A stretch of DNA of 28,373 bases from Apostichopus parvimensis (Eukaryota; Echinodermata; Holothuroidea; Aspidochirotida; Stichopodidae), in assembly GCA_000934455.1 (NCBI GenBank), contig KN887614.1, positions 12,316 to 40,688 on the forward strand, written 5' to 3'. The notes beneath the pieces are model-generated. The model was not told where the DNA came from, did not search any database, and saw only the letters and a list, made by a program, of their open reading frames with translations. Shown here piece by piece: positions 1 through 12,992 of the stretch (position 1 is its first letter; each line of letters begins with the position of its first letter). The translations under genes and the position numbers were made by a program.

Positions 1-477
1 TTTTTACTCTTTCGTCTCTACTTTAAGTAGTATCGAGCCTTTTGTTGGTATCCATAGGAGTGTGATAGGTGCGGTTTTCACAAGAGGAATTGATTTAGCT
101 CGAAGCATGGCGAATCTTTAAAAAACAAAGCCCCATATATATATATATGCATCGTATGCATTTAAGTACACGGTGATTAATAGATGAGCACGGTGAAGGC
201 GTACTTTGTGTGCTTACATTATGATAATGACGGCAGCCATAATAAATATGGAGACCAAGGTACGGAAATCAACGATGTCATAATAGTAATTACTGCTTAA
301 AAAAAGAAAAAAAAGTCAAATTGTTAGCCGTTTTTTGTTTTTGTTTTTTTTATTGTTAGCTTTTAAGTACGTATTAAATCAGTTTTGCATGCGTGAAGCA
401 AACTATATACATGCGAAGAATTACTCTCGGTGGACTGATTTCTACATAATGTAGAGAGTTTTAAATCACAAAGTTTG

Positions 478-530
478 AAAAGAAATGACAAGAAAAGAAA
501 AGAAATGAAAAGAAAAGAGAAGAAGAAAGG
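478..530 (+). repeat. A/G-rich simple repeat (AAAAG-like)
   Basis: Imperfect AAAAG/AAATG repeats run for about 50 bases. The strand is almost pure purine. Confidence 0.85.
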
Positions 531-2457
531 TGGACAGGAAAAAGGAAACCCCCCCCCCGAAAATAAAATTATTGACTGAAAGAGACTAGAACAGGAGTTA
601 CTTACTTTTTCTATTGCAAGTATTTTTTATCAACATTAAAGTTTTTGCAAACAACTAACTGTATTAAAATTTTACATGATATAGTTTCACGGAGGGTTGG
701 AGAAGTGATTGGTAGGATGGTAACAGCCAGAAACCGAGGGGAAAGGGCTCAATTTGTTACTTAGTCAGGGAGTCGACTTTCAGGGAATAATTTATCCGTT
801 ATCCCATTGCTGAGTTCTAAGATGTGTGACCTTTATTTTTTTAACAACACAGCTACCATAGAGTATCATGTAAGAGTTCGTATAGACTTCAAAACTGCTA
901 CTATAAATAGGAACACTTAATTATTCACTGTATCATTCAGAGTTGAAAGTACTTAAATTTTGAGCATCGGTTTGATCGCAAGTATCAGTCTAGCGGGGGT
1001 GTCGGACTAAACTCTGCTGCCACTCCTGGAGCAATCTCATCGTCTCATTTCGTGCATATTCTCTACGTGCCACAAGACGGATTAAATGGGAAAACTCTAA
1101 CATACCATATTATAGCTGCGTCTTAGTTTGCTTAACCTCCGTGGTAGCACCGGTGATCTACATTTAAAGCCTAAAAAACAGAACCAATGTAACACTTCCT
1201 GTACAGTTCTTGGAAGTTATCTGAAAATGTCGATCACAACTAAGAATCTGTTTGAACGTTGTTCTTCTGCGAATTTGTTCCGTTAGATAGACTGGGTCAA
1301 TTTGATGTATTCATGGAAAAGGATGTCCTGTACTGTCTGTACACTATTTAACCTCCAATCATATTCGCTATAAAGAGGAAGTTTTGGGGTCGTCATGGAA
1401 ACTATAATGTAAGGCCTAAGCCATATGATTCAGGATCTAAGTTACCAAGTTTTTGCAAAAAGTGAAAAAGCCAGCCAAGATTTGTCTCATATTGGTTTTT
1501 ATTATCATTTAGGTGATCTGTATATTAAAGTGACCGGCTGTTGTTCATACAGTACACATGGTTTTGCATACGTTTGGTATAACATAATATCCCTTTCATT
1601 ATTGTCCATACATGTGGAAACTGACCACAATCGATCCTGGATTTGAACAAGAGGTAGTGAAACTGAAAGGAAAATGAAGATAATAATTAGGGCCGGAAAG
1701 AAAAGAAAAAAAGAAAAAACCTTTTCAAATGGATAGGGGGTGTGGTATTACAATGCATTCTAGTGATTGCTTAAACCAGTGGTTTCTATTGTTACAATCA
1801 TAGGAAGACAGACCCTAAAGAATAAAGAAAAAACAGAAGCGTAAGTACTACAAAAAAGTAAGTGGAAATCTTTAGCCTCTGTTTATCAAAGGAAAGGAAA
1901 AAATGTGCTTGTTTTTTTTTTTCCCTGCCATTGGGGGTATATTATTGTTTTGTTTGTACTGTACATTTGCTTCAATACCCATTACAGTGCTTAACAGTAC
2001 CCTGTGGTTTTTATTGTCAAAGGCCTACCCTCACTGGGGTGCTATTTTTTCTCTGCTTTCATATCCCTAGGACTGCCTTCCTGGTAGTCCGAAAAGAGAT
2101 TATAGCAATGTGTGTTGTGGATCTATAAACCCCAACAATTTATACAGTGTGAGAGCTGGCACTGTGGTTCTTGATGTCAGTTCCGGGCAATACTGCTAAA
2201 CAGTAGGTCTTCTTCTGGGATAACTTACAGTCAAATGGAATCAGATCCCAAAGAACAAATAAGCTTCTCTTTGACCTTTTATAAATCCCCCCCCAAAAAA
2301 TGAAAAAAAGATGGCAGAGATCAAATCTGGTATAAACATCAGATCTGGTTTTTATCCGGGTATAGGTAGGTCTAAAATATCATGTACAATGAGAAACAGA
2401 AGGACTGGTCATATACAATATTAACTGTCATTAAAAGTATACTGTGTACAGCTTATA

Positions 2458-2486
2458 AATATTATTATTATTATTATTATTATTAA
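2458..2486 (+). repeat. (ATT)n microsatellite
   Basis: About nine uninterrupted ATT units inside AT-rich sequence. Confidence 0.95.
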
Positions 2487-3188
2487 TATGATAATTTAGT
2501 TAAATGTGACTCAGTGTACACATATTAAATTGAACACAGACATTATATTATAGAGTTACACTTCTATTCACCTATAGTATGTACATACAGTATAAAAACT
2601 ATACTCTACAGAACAGTAGAATTCATATGTGCTTATTTACACAGTAGTTCTGAACAGAACATGTATTACTTTATCAATTTAATGTACATAACACAAATGA
2701 AGAACTCACAAAATTACATACCAACCACCCAAGATATATCTTCCTCCTATTTCTACAATTTTTGTGGGGGTAATATGACTGTATTAAATATAATTTGTGA
2801 AATATGACATGTACCCTCATTTGTGAACAACCATACCCCCACAATTGAACAGGTGGATGTAAAAGAAATTTCCTAATAAACTTTTGCATTGTTAGATGAT
2901 TTATGTATTATACTGTTGCCAACTACCTGGTGTCATATCACTTGAAAAAACAATTTCTTAAGAAAAGGAGAAAGAAAGAAAAAATGAAGATTGTTTAATA
3001 AGTATCAGCATCAGTTTTAACTCTTGGAACTCTGTGTGTGTTTATTTTTAAAAACAATTATGAACTAGAACTGCATTCGCCTGCAAATGCGCAGTATTGT
3101 AGTGTGTGTGAAGTGCTTGCAGTATTAGAAAGCACTTTTCGGTTGTTCATGGTGTCATTTTTCGGGTGGACAACACACCAGGGAGAGT

Positions 3189-3333
3189 AGTCATGTAGGT
3201 ACCTACAAAGTGAGGGCGCTTGTGAGCGCCGTGACAGGCTCAGAATAAGTTGGCTACGCAGCTAGCCTCTGAAAACTGCAAATGTACAGAGACTATATGA
3301 AACTTTAAGTTTCAACGTCCAGTCATGTAGGTA
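3189..3333 (+). repeat. GC-richer patch with perfect hairpin and 13-bp direct repeat
   Basis: The 13-mer AGTCATGTAGGTA occurs at 3189-3201 and again at 3321-3333. Between them a perfect short stem is visible: GGCGCT (3215-3220), loop TGTG, AGCGCC (3225-3230). The surroundings (about 3060-3400) have more CpG than the flanks. It could be a fragment of an old mobile element or a regulatory patch; nothing in the sequence decides between these. Confidence 0.5.
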
Positions 3334-3506
3334 TCGTTCACTTTCCAGTAATGCCAATATTGTAGCGCGCACGTTCACTACAATAATGAAACATGCAAGG
3401 TAAACCCTTTGTCATAACGTACAAAAGTGGCTTTCTTGCTGTGTTTGTATAGGTATATCAGGGAGTTGAGGGTGATGGGGCCGGAAAAGAATGTGTGTGT
3501 TGGGGC

Positions 3507-3521
3507 GGGGGGGGGGGGGGG
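3507..3521 (+). repeat. poly-G run of 15
   Basis: Fifteen consecutive G follow GGGGC. Such runs are unstable and often misread in length. Confidence 0.9.
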
Positions 3522-6065
3522 AGTCACACGCACTATAATAACTTACTGTGGTCTGAACTTTAGTCACTTTTTCAGTCAGTGAAAGTGTTTTTGTCTATTT
3601 CTAACTCTGCTCAACATGAATTAAGCATCGCATTAAAACCTTGTCACAAGTGTAAATTTCAGAACAGGTGGGAGCTAGGTCATTGAGGATGGAGGGTTGG
3701 GGACGGGTGGTTGGGATGGGACAGGGCAAATTTCTCCCCAATTTGAAACAGTTTTTCCTGTTCAAATTGAGTTTTATAATTTGGTTGGTCAATCACAGTA
3801 ATATGGGCGTGTATTGTACGACATTTCCTGATTTGTATTAAATCAGTTAATGTGCAAGAAAAATAACTACATAAAAGGAATGTACACTATTTGAAATTTA
3901 GCAATTGTGCTCTGAGACAGTTGGATTGTGACCATGCAGGGCCTGGTGACCATTCCTTGATACCACATAATATTAGGCACCAAATTAATTTAGCATCATT
4001 AAAAAACATTGAGCACTGTCAGTCCAGGTTGTATGTATTTTAATTGAATTTTTGAGAAATGACCTTTTAATCAAGTGATTTTTATCAATTGAAGTGACTG
4101 GACTATATAGTCTAATATGCACAGACCATTCTAAGGTCAGTTCCTGAGTATACCTACACAAAACTCAAAAACTCAGAACAATAGTAAATAAAATTATCGT
4201 ATCAGAACTTGACATGTGTGCAATACATCAAAAATTTGTGCAAAGCCGGACAAATCGTGATGAATGTAATCTGAGGGTCCTCTCATGTTTCTATGGGTTG
4301 AGTTACTAGGAATTTTGAAACCAATGGATTACCGATTTGCATTTAGACCTTCACCGCGGAGCCGATGTCATCTTCCCTGTGGTCTTTAAAGGAGCATATT
4401 CCAGAGTTTCAGCATATTTTAAAACCTTGGTGAATATCCTGAAAACCTCAATACCTATAGAAACATCACTATTGCACTCAAAAATGTTTAAACTGCTTCC
4501 GACTTTGACATAGCAAGACTATAATTCTGCCGAAAGGTCATCCTTTAAGCCAAGGATGCCAGGTTAAATCAACTAACAGAAATAACAGGGTACTGTTATG
4601 TCAGAAATATGCTAGCTGTACATTGGACAATATGAAAGTGTGCCTAATGTGTGTCAATACCTGTATTACACAGTGCACAGTGGATAGGATTTTATCTTGG
4701 AGCTCGTAAATCTGCCCCATGAATCTGGGGACCTTTTGAAAATACGTGAGATCATTTTTAGACATGTTTGTCCTCATTTCAGGTATCAGGTCTTTATGTA
4801 ATATACCTGTGGGTCAAGGGTCATGGATGCATAGTTGATCACTTTAAATGTTGTTTTTGCTTATCTGAATTAGCTTCCATAGGCCCCTGTGACCTACATC
4901 TTTTTAGTATATGACAGGTTATGTTTTTGTAACCTTTATTTCTGCTAAGATTTTTCATCTTCATGGCTATTATAAATTTCTTTTTTTACCCAGATTTGGA
5001 GCATTGGATGTATTTATAGTTTATATCTTTTTCAGACTGTACTATTATGTCATCAGCTCGTATGTGGACCTAGTTTTTATTCTCATCGGGGAATTTTCAC
5101 CATATTGAGGTATTTTAGCAGGATAACTACTCTGTAAGCCCTTATTTTATTTCATGCTCGGTTTGAACGGACCTAATTTGTTTGGCATCAGGGAGTACAG
5201 CCGAAAAGAAGAAAGAAGTAAAAAGAAGAGAGTTGATGTCCTAAACTACTATAGCCTTAATATGTAGCAGCAGGCTCACAAATAGAAACATTTATTATTA
5301 TTATTATTGTTTTGCGCTTCATGAAAGCTTATGACATGCTGTACATGTTGAACACTGTTGTAGTGAAAGTACATGTTGGGGATGCATATATATAGAAGCT
5401 CATACTAGCATCTTATAGTGTATATCTTTGAACACATTGTAGGGAAAGATTAAAAGGTTCCATTTGAAAACACTTTGTGGGATGAGGGAGAATTCTTTCT
5501 GGATTGAATGGGTGCATCGGAGTGTGAAACTAGCATTGTTATCCAATAACTGATAGACCAGTGTAGTGTGGTGTATTTTCTAAGAAGGGTGCCTCACCTG
5601 AGGACAAAAGATCATTGGCCTAAAGATGTGATTAGTTTGCTTTTTGAAGACATAAAAGGCAGCTGTAGATGATGTTGTTGAACCTTAAAAAAGAAAAAGA
5701 AAAAAATAGGGGGGGGGGGTGGATGGGGAGGATAAAGCAAGGCAAAACAATGAGTTAGGAATCCACATGCAACCACATGTTCATGAAATAACTGCATGCA
5801 GCTTAGTGGGAGTTGCTAATAGCCCTTGTCTGTAGTTTTAAATTGATGGTGTCTATAGGAGAATACCAGTGTGCAGAGTAACACACTAAGGAACTTGATG
5901 TGCAACTTCTATACATGTGTATAATTGTTTAACTGTTGCATTTTTTACCCATAGATTGAGGTTCTGGTTTGTAGGATAAGGTGAAAAAACTATATTGGTT
6001 TGCTGTTGCTTTCTAAGATTCTAAGAAATGTAACCTGGGGATTAATATGAATGTTACTGTTACCG

Positions 6066-6135
6066 CATGGCGTAGCGGTTCAGAGTGTCCACACCGCATT
6101 CAGTAGGTTTCTGGCTACTAATCCTGTCCTTGGAT
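6066..6135 (+). mobile_element. degenerate tRNA-derived SINE head
   Basis: The sequence has an A-box match TGGCGTAGCGG at 6068-6078, a perfect fit to TRGCNNAGYGG in its core. About 34 bases later GGCTACTAATCC (6112-6123) resembles a B box (GGTTCGAATCC) with small changes. The bases between, including CCGCATTCAGTAGG, look like the anticodon arm of a tRNA gene. A functional tRNA would need an intact acceptor stem and B box, which I do not see, so a tRNA-derived SINE remnant is more likely. The 3' end of the element is not defined. Confidence 0.45.
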
Positions 6136-6186
6136 CAGATTCTTTTGGCCTATATTCAAACTTGCTGCTTTGCAGTATTGCTGAGT

Positions 6187-6213
6187 GGGGTGGAGGAGGG
6201 TGGGGGTTGGGGG
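6187..6213 (+). other. G-quadruplex motif
   Basis: Four G runs of 4, 3, 5 and 5 are separated by loops of 7, 1 and 2 bases, which meets the canonical G3+N1-7 rule. It lies just downstream of the SINE-like head. Confidence 0.75.
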
Positions 6214-7359
6214 TTCCTCCATGGATTTAGTATACAAATCTCTGGTTTGGGAATAGGGAACTGGCATTTGGTTCTGTTCTTTCAATGGGTTTAAAACAAT
6301 ACCATAGTTGCACTGCAGTGATTGATGAATGGGGGTGCCCTCACCTAGCTACCTCAGTATCTGAAGAATAAAAGAGGCCAGATGCCTAGTTACAATCTTT
6401 GTCTTCCGATGGGTTTTTAGTGTGTAAACTGCTTAGTAAAGTACATGTAGTATTATCTTGTTTCTTCAAGGGTAGAAACAATCCCGACCTTTTTGGTAAT
6501 CCTACTGTACAGTGTGATCTATATACACACCCATACTCGTGGTTTAGCAAATGCTCTCAATAGCTGTGAAAAGTCCAGTTTAGTTTGAGAGATCATCATT
6601 TTAAAACTTGAAAGTCATGTCAACTTTGTTAATTAATTTTTTCGTATTTTTAGGTGTGGAAGTGAGCAGCAGTGTTACAATTAACAAACTCCTCTGTTTC
6701 TGAAATAAATTACGAGATCATTCCTGCATCTCCAAGACGAAACAAAAATCAGCATAATAAATCGATTTTAGAAATTATGCAAAAATATGATGACATCATT
6801 AGTATAAGATATCTGCCTCTTATTCATCAATAGCATTTTGATTTTCTCTAACAGCTCAAAGTCTTAACTCAAAATGAGAGATTAATTTTGTGCATAGGAC
6901 CTGTTCCATTGGAATGTACCCTTTGGAAAATCCTTTTTTTTTCTTTTTTTTTTGCTCTGAAAAAGTTAAAATTTGAGGAATTTACATGTGATGTGTTCGG
7001 TAGCTATGACAAATTGACAATATACCTTGATAGATGTGAGGTTAAATATCTGTCACCAACGTTGCAAAAAAAAGGTTGTTTTTAAATGGTTCTTTTCTTG
7101 AAAAAAAAAAATTTAAGCCAACATATTGATCAGCTTCCCTGTGGTGGTTATTAGTTCAGTTGCTATATAAGTAAATCCTGCTCCGGGCATTGAAGTGATG
7201 GCTACTTATCAGCAAGCTTTTGTGGTCAGAGTTACTATATACTGACCGAAGAAGCCTCTTCCTCCTCCTTTGTCCATCCAGTGACCAGTATATTATACCC
7301 TTTTGACCAACAGTGTTTGTGAAGTATTGACTGCCTGCCTAACGTTTCTTTCGGTTGAT

Positions 7360-7390
7360 TTTTTTCTTTCTTTTCTTTTCTTTTCTTTTT
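7360..7390 (+). repeat. (TTTTC)n simple repeat
   Basis: About five TTTTC/TTTC units form a pure pyrimidine tract. Confidence 0.85.
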
Positions 7391-7634
7391 TGCTTTTTAC
7401 CCCAACCAAAACCTGCCTGACAATTATTTATTTAAACCACAGCTCAACTCCTGCCAGTAATATTATTGTGTGGCATAAATTACTCTGTGCCTCTGTACAC
7501 ATACATACACACACGGTGTTTAAGTCTACTACTGTACATATATACCTCTGAATACATCCAGCCAACCTTTGTACACAGTGTATCTTATATGCATGCATTA
7601 CAGAGCTCTAGCTATTCATTCAATACAACCTCTT

Positions 7635-7659
7635 GTTGTGTGTGTCTGTGTGTGTGTGT
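7635..7659 (+). repeat. (GT)n microsatellite
   Basis: GT/TG dinucleotides run with a single C interruption. Confidence 0.9.
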
Positions 7660-10146
7660 ATATTATTCAGTGATGATTGTATTAGGCTCTCTCTTCACTC
7701 TCCTACTCTGTCTCTCTGATGCATGGACTCATATTATTGTCAAGAGTGGTTGGTTGGGTTAGTCAAATGGCTAGGCTTATCTCATTTGGCCATCACGAAA
7801 ATGCTAGCTGCCAAAGAAAAAAAAGAAAAAAAGAAGAATAGGCTGTAAGTTTAATAGGCTAAGGCAGGAAAGAATGAGAGGGTATGCAAATACAGGGGAA
7901 CTCAAACCATGAGATGCTGATTTTTTCTTCTAGATCTATACCATGGGAGAGGCTAAAAAAAAAGCTTACATATATATAAATGAATAGAATGGAAATGGAA
8001 GAATTTTATAAGGTGAAGAAAGGAAGAGCAAAAGAGAGGGAAAAATTTAAAACAATATGTTTGATTTTTTTGGCACGCATGTAAGGCTTTGAGGCTTAAT
8101 GAACGAGCGAGGCTTTTTTGCTAATCAAAGTCATTAGCATAATAATCAAGACATTTAAATTTTTTAGGAGTATAGATTTTATGGATTCTTTTCGGTCAAA
8201 ATATTTCTGGTTAACCGTGTCTTCATATACATATCAGAAATGATGTGTACATATGTAAGACTGTCTGTTGTTCAGTCTCCAACTTAGTAATATTCCAGCG
8301 ACCATAAAGTGATTGAGATGAAAAATATGAAAAATATCTGCTGCTCATGGCTTATAATGAGGATTACATCGGGACTAATATTCAAGGTTCAGTTCTTGAA
8401 AGTCTGATGAATGCCGGCTATTTCATCTCCCCGGTGGAAGGGTTTCTCCCTGGAAAATAAGATTTATTATGATATCATATTTACATCTGAAGATATGAAA
8501 ATATGATAAAAAAAGTTAAAATTGGGAAAGCAAAACAGCTGATCATGCACAGTCTTGTTTCTATTATTTTTTTATTTTTTTTATCTCAGTGTGAATATTC
8601 CTTTATTCATTAAAATTTCCCATGTGTGTTATGAAATTTTTGTATTAATCAAGCTCAATTTGAAGTAGAGGGTGTATTCCCCGTTGGACTCTTTGTTTTT
8701 TTTTTGTTTTTTCTTTCGTCTTCTTCTTCATCTTTGTTTATAGACTTCTTGCATATATAGTCTTTCCATCTGTTGTGGATAATGAAAAATAACTATTGAG
8801 GTTAAAGAAAAAGGACAATAAAAATTGATTTGCTATTATGTGTCTGATGTAGTTTTTTTCTCTCTCCACAATGCAGTTGGTGCATTAAATACTGCGCTCA
8901 AAGAGAAAATGTGAGAATTTTTAACTCGTACTGAAAACATGAATATTAGTACCATGATAAAATTGTATGTGACTTTACTGGCAGCCCACTACCTAGATGG
9001 AGTCTTAGGTCTTTTTTTATACCTTGTCCTTATAGCTTGGAATTTCACATTCACACGATCCCTTTCTATGGTACAACAAGTTAATCAAGACTTCTGAAAT
9101 GTCTGCGTATTATAGATACTGTTAGCCTGTCATGGGTATGCAGTGTACGTTTCACGCACAGCTACTGTACGTTGTGAATTACCGTTCACGTTTTCTATGC
9201 ATCACATCTGAGAATGGTTGAATGATTCCTGTTGTTATTAATAGTAAATAGTAATAAACCGCATATATGGTCGATGGTATTGTACATATTGTGAACACTC
9301 CATTCATGATTGTGGCACAATGCATTTATGGCATATAGTGCCCATGCAAGTACCATTTCAACACAGGGCAACAGTGTGTATAAAATACATGTATTGCAAT
9401 AGTGTAGTATGCCATCTGGTTTACATACACTCAACACATTAAAACAACAACCCTCTTAGGTACAGAATTTTACAGTTAACTTATATCTGTTCCCACCCCA
9501 TTGCTCGCTATGCTGCATACATTTACTGTAGCCTGTATTCATCTACCATACTGTATTGATCTATACCCATTTACTTTGTATTTTGATGATAACAGTCTAT
9601 AATTAAATATATATACACAATTAAATGATCTAACTGCTAGCCACAGAGCTGGAAGAATAAGGCACTATAAGTGTATATATGGATTGCTGTACACAGAGTG
9701 CCCATGTGTTGTGCAGTGCAGACGTTACAGCACTGTATAGATGAGAAAACAAACCCAAAACCAAAACAAACGAATGAACACAAAACCAAAGACAGAAGAA
9801 AACAAAACAACAAAGAAAATATATTAACTCTGACCTTTTATCCCTGAAGAGGGTCTATACATAGTGCTGTGTATAACAACATGGAAACAGAGAATATAGT
9901 TAAAGAAGAAGCTAGTTTCTTATTTCCCAGTCGGCAAGTCTTCCATGGTACATTTACTCAATATATTTTATTGTTGAATTAAAAATATAGTAGTACGAGG
10001 TCTAAAAAACTAGCCAGTCTACTGCGCTAACACAAGAAAAACGTGGTGTGGCATGAAGGAATAAAAACCCTGCAATTCTAAAGTAATTCTTACCATTGTA
10101 GATCCTAGCTTATTAGTTGTAAACTATGTACTTGAGAAGGTGAATA

Positions 10147-10170
10147 GGGGTGGACAGGGAGGGGATAGGG
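10147..10170 (+). other. G-quadruplex motif next to the assembly gap
   Basis: Runs of 4, 3, 4 and 3 G with loops of 6, 1 and 3 bases meet the canonical rule. The motif ends three bases before the first N. Confidence 0.75.
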
Positions 10171-10173
10171 TGG

Positions 10174-10703
10174 NNNNNNNNNNNNNNNNNNNNNNNNNNN
10201 NNNNNNNNNNNNNNNNNNNNNNNNNNNNNNNNNNNNNNNNNNNNNNNNNNNNNNNNNNNNNNNNNNNNNNNNNNNNNNNNNNNNNNNNNNNNNNNNNNNN
10301 NNNNNNNNNNNNNNNNNNNNNNNNNNNNNNNNNNNNNNNNNNNNNNNNNNNNNNNNNNNNNNNNNNNNNNNNNNNNNNNNNNNNNNNNNNNNNNNNNNNN
10401 NNNNNNNNNNNNNNNNNNNNNNNNNNNNNNNNNNNNNNNNNNNNNNNNNNNNNNNNNNNNNNNNNNNNNNNNNNNNNNNNNNNNNNNNNNNNNNNNNNNN
10501 NNNNNNNNNNNNNNNNNNNNNNNNNNNNNNNNNNNNNNNNNNNNNNNNNNNNNNNNNNNNNNNNNNNNNNNNNNNNNNNNNNNNNNNNNNNNNNNNNNNN
10601 NNNNNNNNNNNNNNNNNNNNNNNNNNNNNNNNNNNNNNNNNNNNNNNNNNNNNNNNNNNNNNNNNNNNNNNNNNNNNNNNNNNNNNNNNNNNNNNNNNNN
10701 NNN
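10174..10703. other. assembly gap (530 N)
   Basis: A continuous run of N. Apparent reading frames spanning it are artefacts. A short exon could be hidden here, so absence of an exon in this part of the window is not proven. Confidence 1.
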
Positions 10704-12285
10704 CTTCAACTTCCGTTGTGTGCTGTTGCCACAGTGTGGTGATGCGTATGTAAAGTGTTCTTTGTATCCTCACACCTTGATTCAATCAGTCCACTGTTAC
10801 TACATATGATAGTAGTTGATAAAGGAACTTCTGCAATACTGCGCAGTGTCTCAAGAAAAGTAAATGGATGAGACTAATTTAGAAGATGAATGTATTAACC
10901 TAAAACTTTAACCACGTGTTTATGTGTGATATCATGGTTTATTGTCCTCTCTTTGTATTTGCAACTGTGATCAGACATTTTATGATTTTCTGCCATCAAT
11001 CTTTCCTGTCCTGTTGTTGTTTGAGATACCAGTGTTATCGTGTTCACCAATCAGGCTTACCACAAACTATAAACTGCATTCTGTCTCTTTATCTGTTGCA
11101 TGGCAATGCCAAGAAAAAAAGAAACAGGAAAAAAAGAAGAAAAAAAAAGAATATAAAATGTTACAAGCTGAAATTTTTACATCCGGAATAGTCTGGCACA
11201 TAAGAAGGAAGAAAAGAGAACTTTTTTTTTTCTGTGAAAAATGATTTACTCTATTGATAAAAGTATATGAGCTCAGTACGCAAGAGTAAGAAATGGATTT
11301 CTCTAGGTTACTTTCAAGTACAGTGGGTACAGTAATGTATACAGTTGTGGGAATTTACTCTGACAGTATTTAGGCCTTCGCTTCTCACGCTGTCTATGTA
11401 TGTGTGTTTACATGTCGTTCCAATTTTTTGTCTTTTTATTCATATTTGCAATTTTGCAGTTATTTTTTTGTTAGTGGTATTAATTGTTATTTCTTTTTCC
11501 TTCTCTGTCTGCAAAGCTTTGTTGATGAGAGCTTAGAAATGGCTGCGAGCATTTATTTTAGGGTCACCTCACCAATATAGTTTTTTTATGAATTTTTTTC
11601 ATCACACCTGCCAAGTATTACTCCAAGTGAACATACCCTGTTTTGTAATGTATATCCAATATTTTTCAAATATTTCTGAGAATCATTTGCAAAAAAATAA
11701 ATTTGCAAAAAATCATTTGCAAATAAATAAAATAAAATAAAAACCAGAAAACTCAAGTTTATGTACTTGATATTGAAAATTAATAATTGCTGGATCTACT
11801 TTTCTCAGACACCCACGGAATTTAATTAAAAAAATTTGCCACTTGTTTAATGATATATTATTTTTCATGCTATTATGGTACATACTCAGAAACAGCTAAG
11901 TACTGCACATTCATACAGCAGCCCTTTTAGATTTTCAACCAAACAATTTATCCTTCTCTCCAATAATGTCATAGGGTCATAATATGAAGAAACTGCAATA
12001 GTTGAATGACCTTCTGTTGTTATGACATCATTTTTTGTCCCTAAAATATCTCTCTCTCTCTCTCTTTCTTCTTTTCTGGAAAGGTCTGCACAGTTTTTTT
12101 TGTCAAGGCTACAGCATTCTAGTTTTGTCCAGGGTAGTCTTTCCCATGTCTGCCCCAGATTCTAGGCTAGCTCTGAGTCTGTTTCTATTAATAGATGTCT
12201 TGACCTTACCATGCACTATGCTTGTCTGTGTTATGACTGTCATGGAGTTTGCCTATGTTTGTTTACTTTTTTTTTTTTTTTTTCT
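10704..12285 (+). other. non-coding stretch, probably intron
   Basis: AT-rich sequence with A-rich tracts (about 11115-11160) and a small tandem duplication around AATCATTTGCAAA (about 11680-11720). A TC microsatellite lies at 12049-12066. The T run before 12284 leads into the tandem repeat that follows. No supported gene. Confidence 0.55.
12049..12066 (+). repeat. (TC)n microsatellite
   Basis: About eight TC units. Confidence 0.9.
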
Positions 12286-12992
12286 GTAGTGAACATTGAA
12301 GGAGAGCATACATACATAGAAAATTGTACACGTACTGTACAGTATAGCGGTGCATAATGGTCGCCAGTAAAACATTATACTGTGGCACCATTAGAATAAA
12401 AAAAAATTATGTGTTGACTTAAGCACCATAGCCAAAGAAAAGGGAGAAAAAAACTCCATTTTACAAGGTTCTGAATGTGTTTATGAAATTGTTTTTAATT
12501 TTGATTTTTTTTTTTTGATTTTATTTTTGTAGTGAACATTGAAGGAGAGCATACATACATAGAAAATTGTACGCGTACTGTACAGTATAGCGGGTGCATA
12601 ACGGTCGGCAGTCAATATGATACTGTGGCACCATAGCATAAAAATAAAAAAATTATGTGTTGACTTAAGCACCATAGCCAAAGAAAAGGGAGAAAAAAAA
12701 CTCCATTTTACAAGGTTCTGAATGTGTTTATGAAATTGTTTTTAATTTTTTAATTGTTTTGTTTTTTTGTAGTAAACATTGAAGGAGAGCATACATACAT
12801 AGAAAATTTTACACGTACTGTACAGTATAGAGGTGCATAACGGTCGGCAGTCAATATTATACTGTGGCACCATAGCATAAAACAAAAAATTTGTGTTGAC
12901 TTAAAAGCACCATAGCCAAAGAAAGGTTCTGTATGTGTTTATGACATAGTTTTTAACTTTTATTTTTTTTAATTTTTTTAATTTTTTTTTTT
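12286..12992 (+). repeat. three-copy tandem repeat, unit about 240 bp
   Basis: Three near-identical units start at 12286, 12529 and 12769 (periods 243 and 240). Each begins GTAGTGAACATTGAAGGAG or one change from it and carries GAGAGCATACATACATAG, GTACTGTACAGTATAG, a GGTCG-CAGT segment, ACTGTGGCACCAT, TTGACTTA and AGCACCATAGCCAAAGAAA. Each is preceded by a long T-rich tract. The third copy lacks about 27 bases between CCAAAGAAA and GGTTCT and fades into T-rich sequence ending at about 12992. There is no open reading frame through the unit. It could be a local satellite or tandem copies of a small non-autonomous element; I do not recognise it. Confidence 0.9.

Larger units (their letters stand above)
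1..6060 (+). other. non-coding stretch, probably upstream intron of the ZSWIM4-6 gene
   Basis: I see no exon with family similarity and no convincing reading frame; the open frames are short and rich in low-complexity Phe/Ser/Leu or Lys. The stretch contains A/T homopolymers, an AAAAG-type tract (478-530), a run of 10 C (549-558), an ATT microsatellite (2458-2486), a second TTA tract (5292-5308), a run of 15 G (3507-3521) and a run of 11 G (5709-5719). A locally GC-richer patch at about 3060-3400 is described separately. Assignment to an intron is inferred from the missing upstream exon of the gene. Confidence 0.55.
6214..10173 (+). other. non-coding stretch, probably intron
   Basis: No supported gene. 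Contents include a TTTTC tract (7360-7390), a GT microsatellite (7635-7659), an AT-rich 9-bp inverted repeat (8474-8482 with 8499-8507) and an A/C-rich low-complexity block (about 9745-9820). Open frames here are short, and their translations follow the simple repeats. Confidence 0.55.

Noticed and set aside
4381..4420. TTAAAGGAGCA word also seen inverted near 15965
   Set aside because: Only about a dozen bases match; the flanks differ, so I cannot call it a shared repeat.
7303..7762. Two overlapping frames of 82 and 98 codons
   Set aside because: They run through TTTTC and GT simple repeats and translate to low-complexity Phe, Cys and Val.
10105..10809. Long open frames on both strands across the gap
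   Set aside because: They consist almost entirely of N; only a few residues at each end are real.
10916..11244. Plus-strand frames of 91 and 100 codons
   Set aside because: Two frames overlap in the same DNA, and both end in Lys-rich translation of an A-rich tract; no domain is recognisable.
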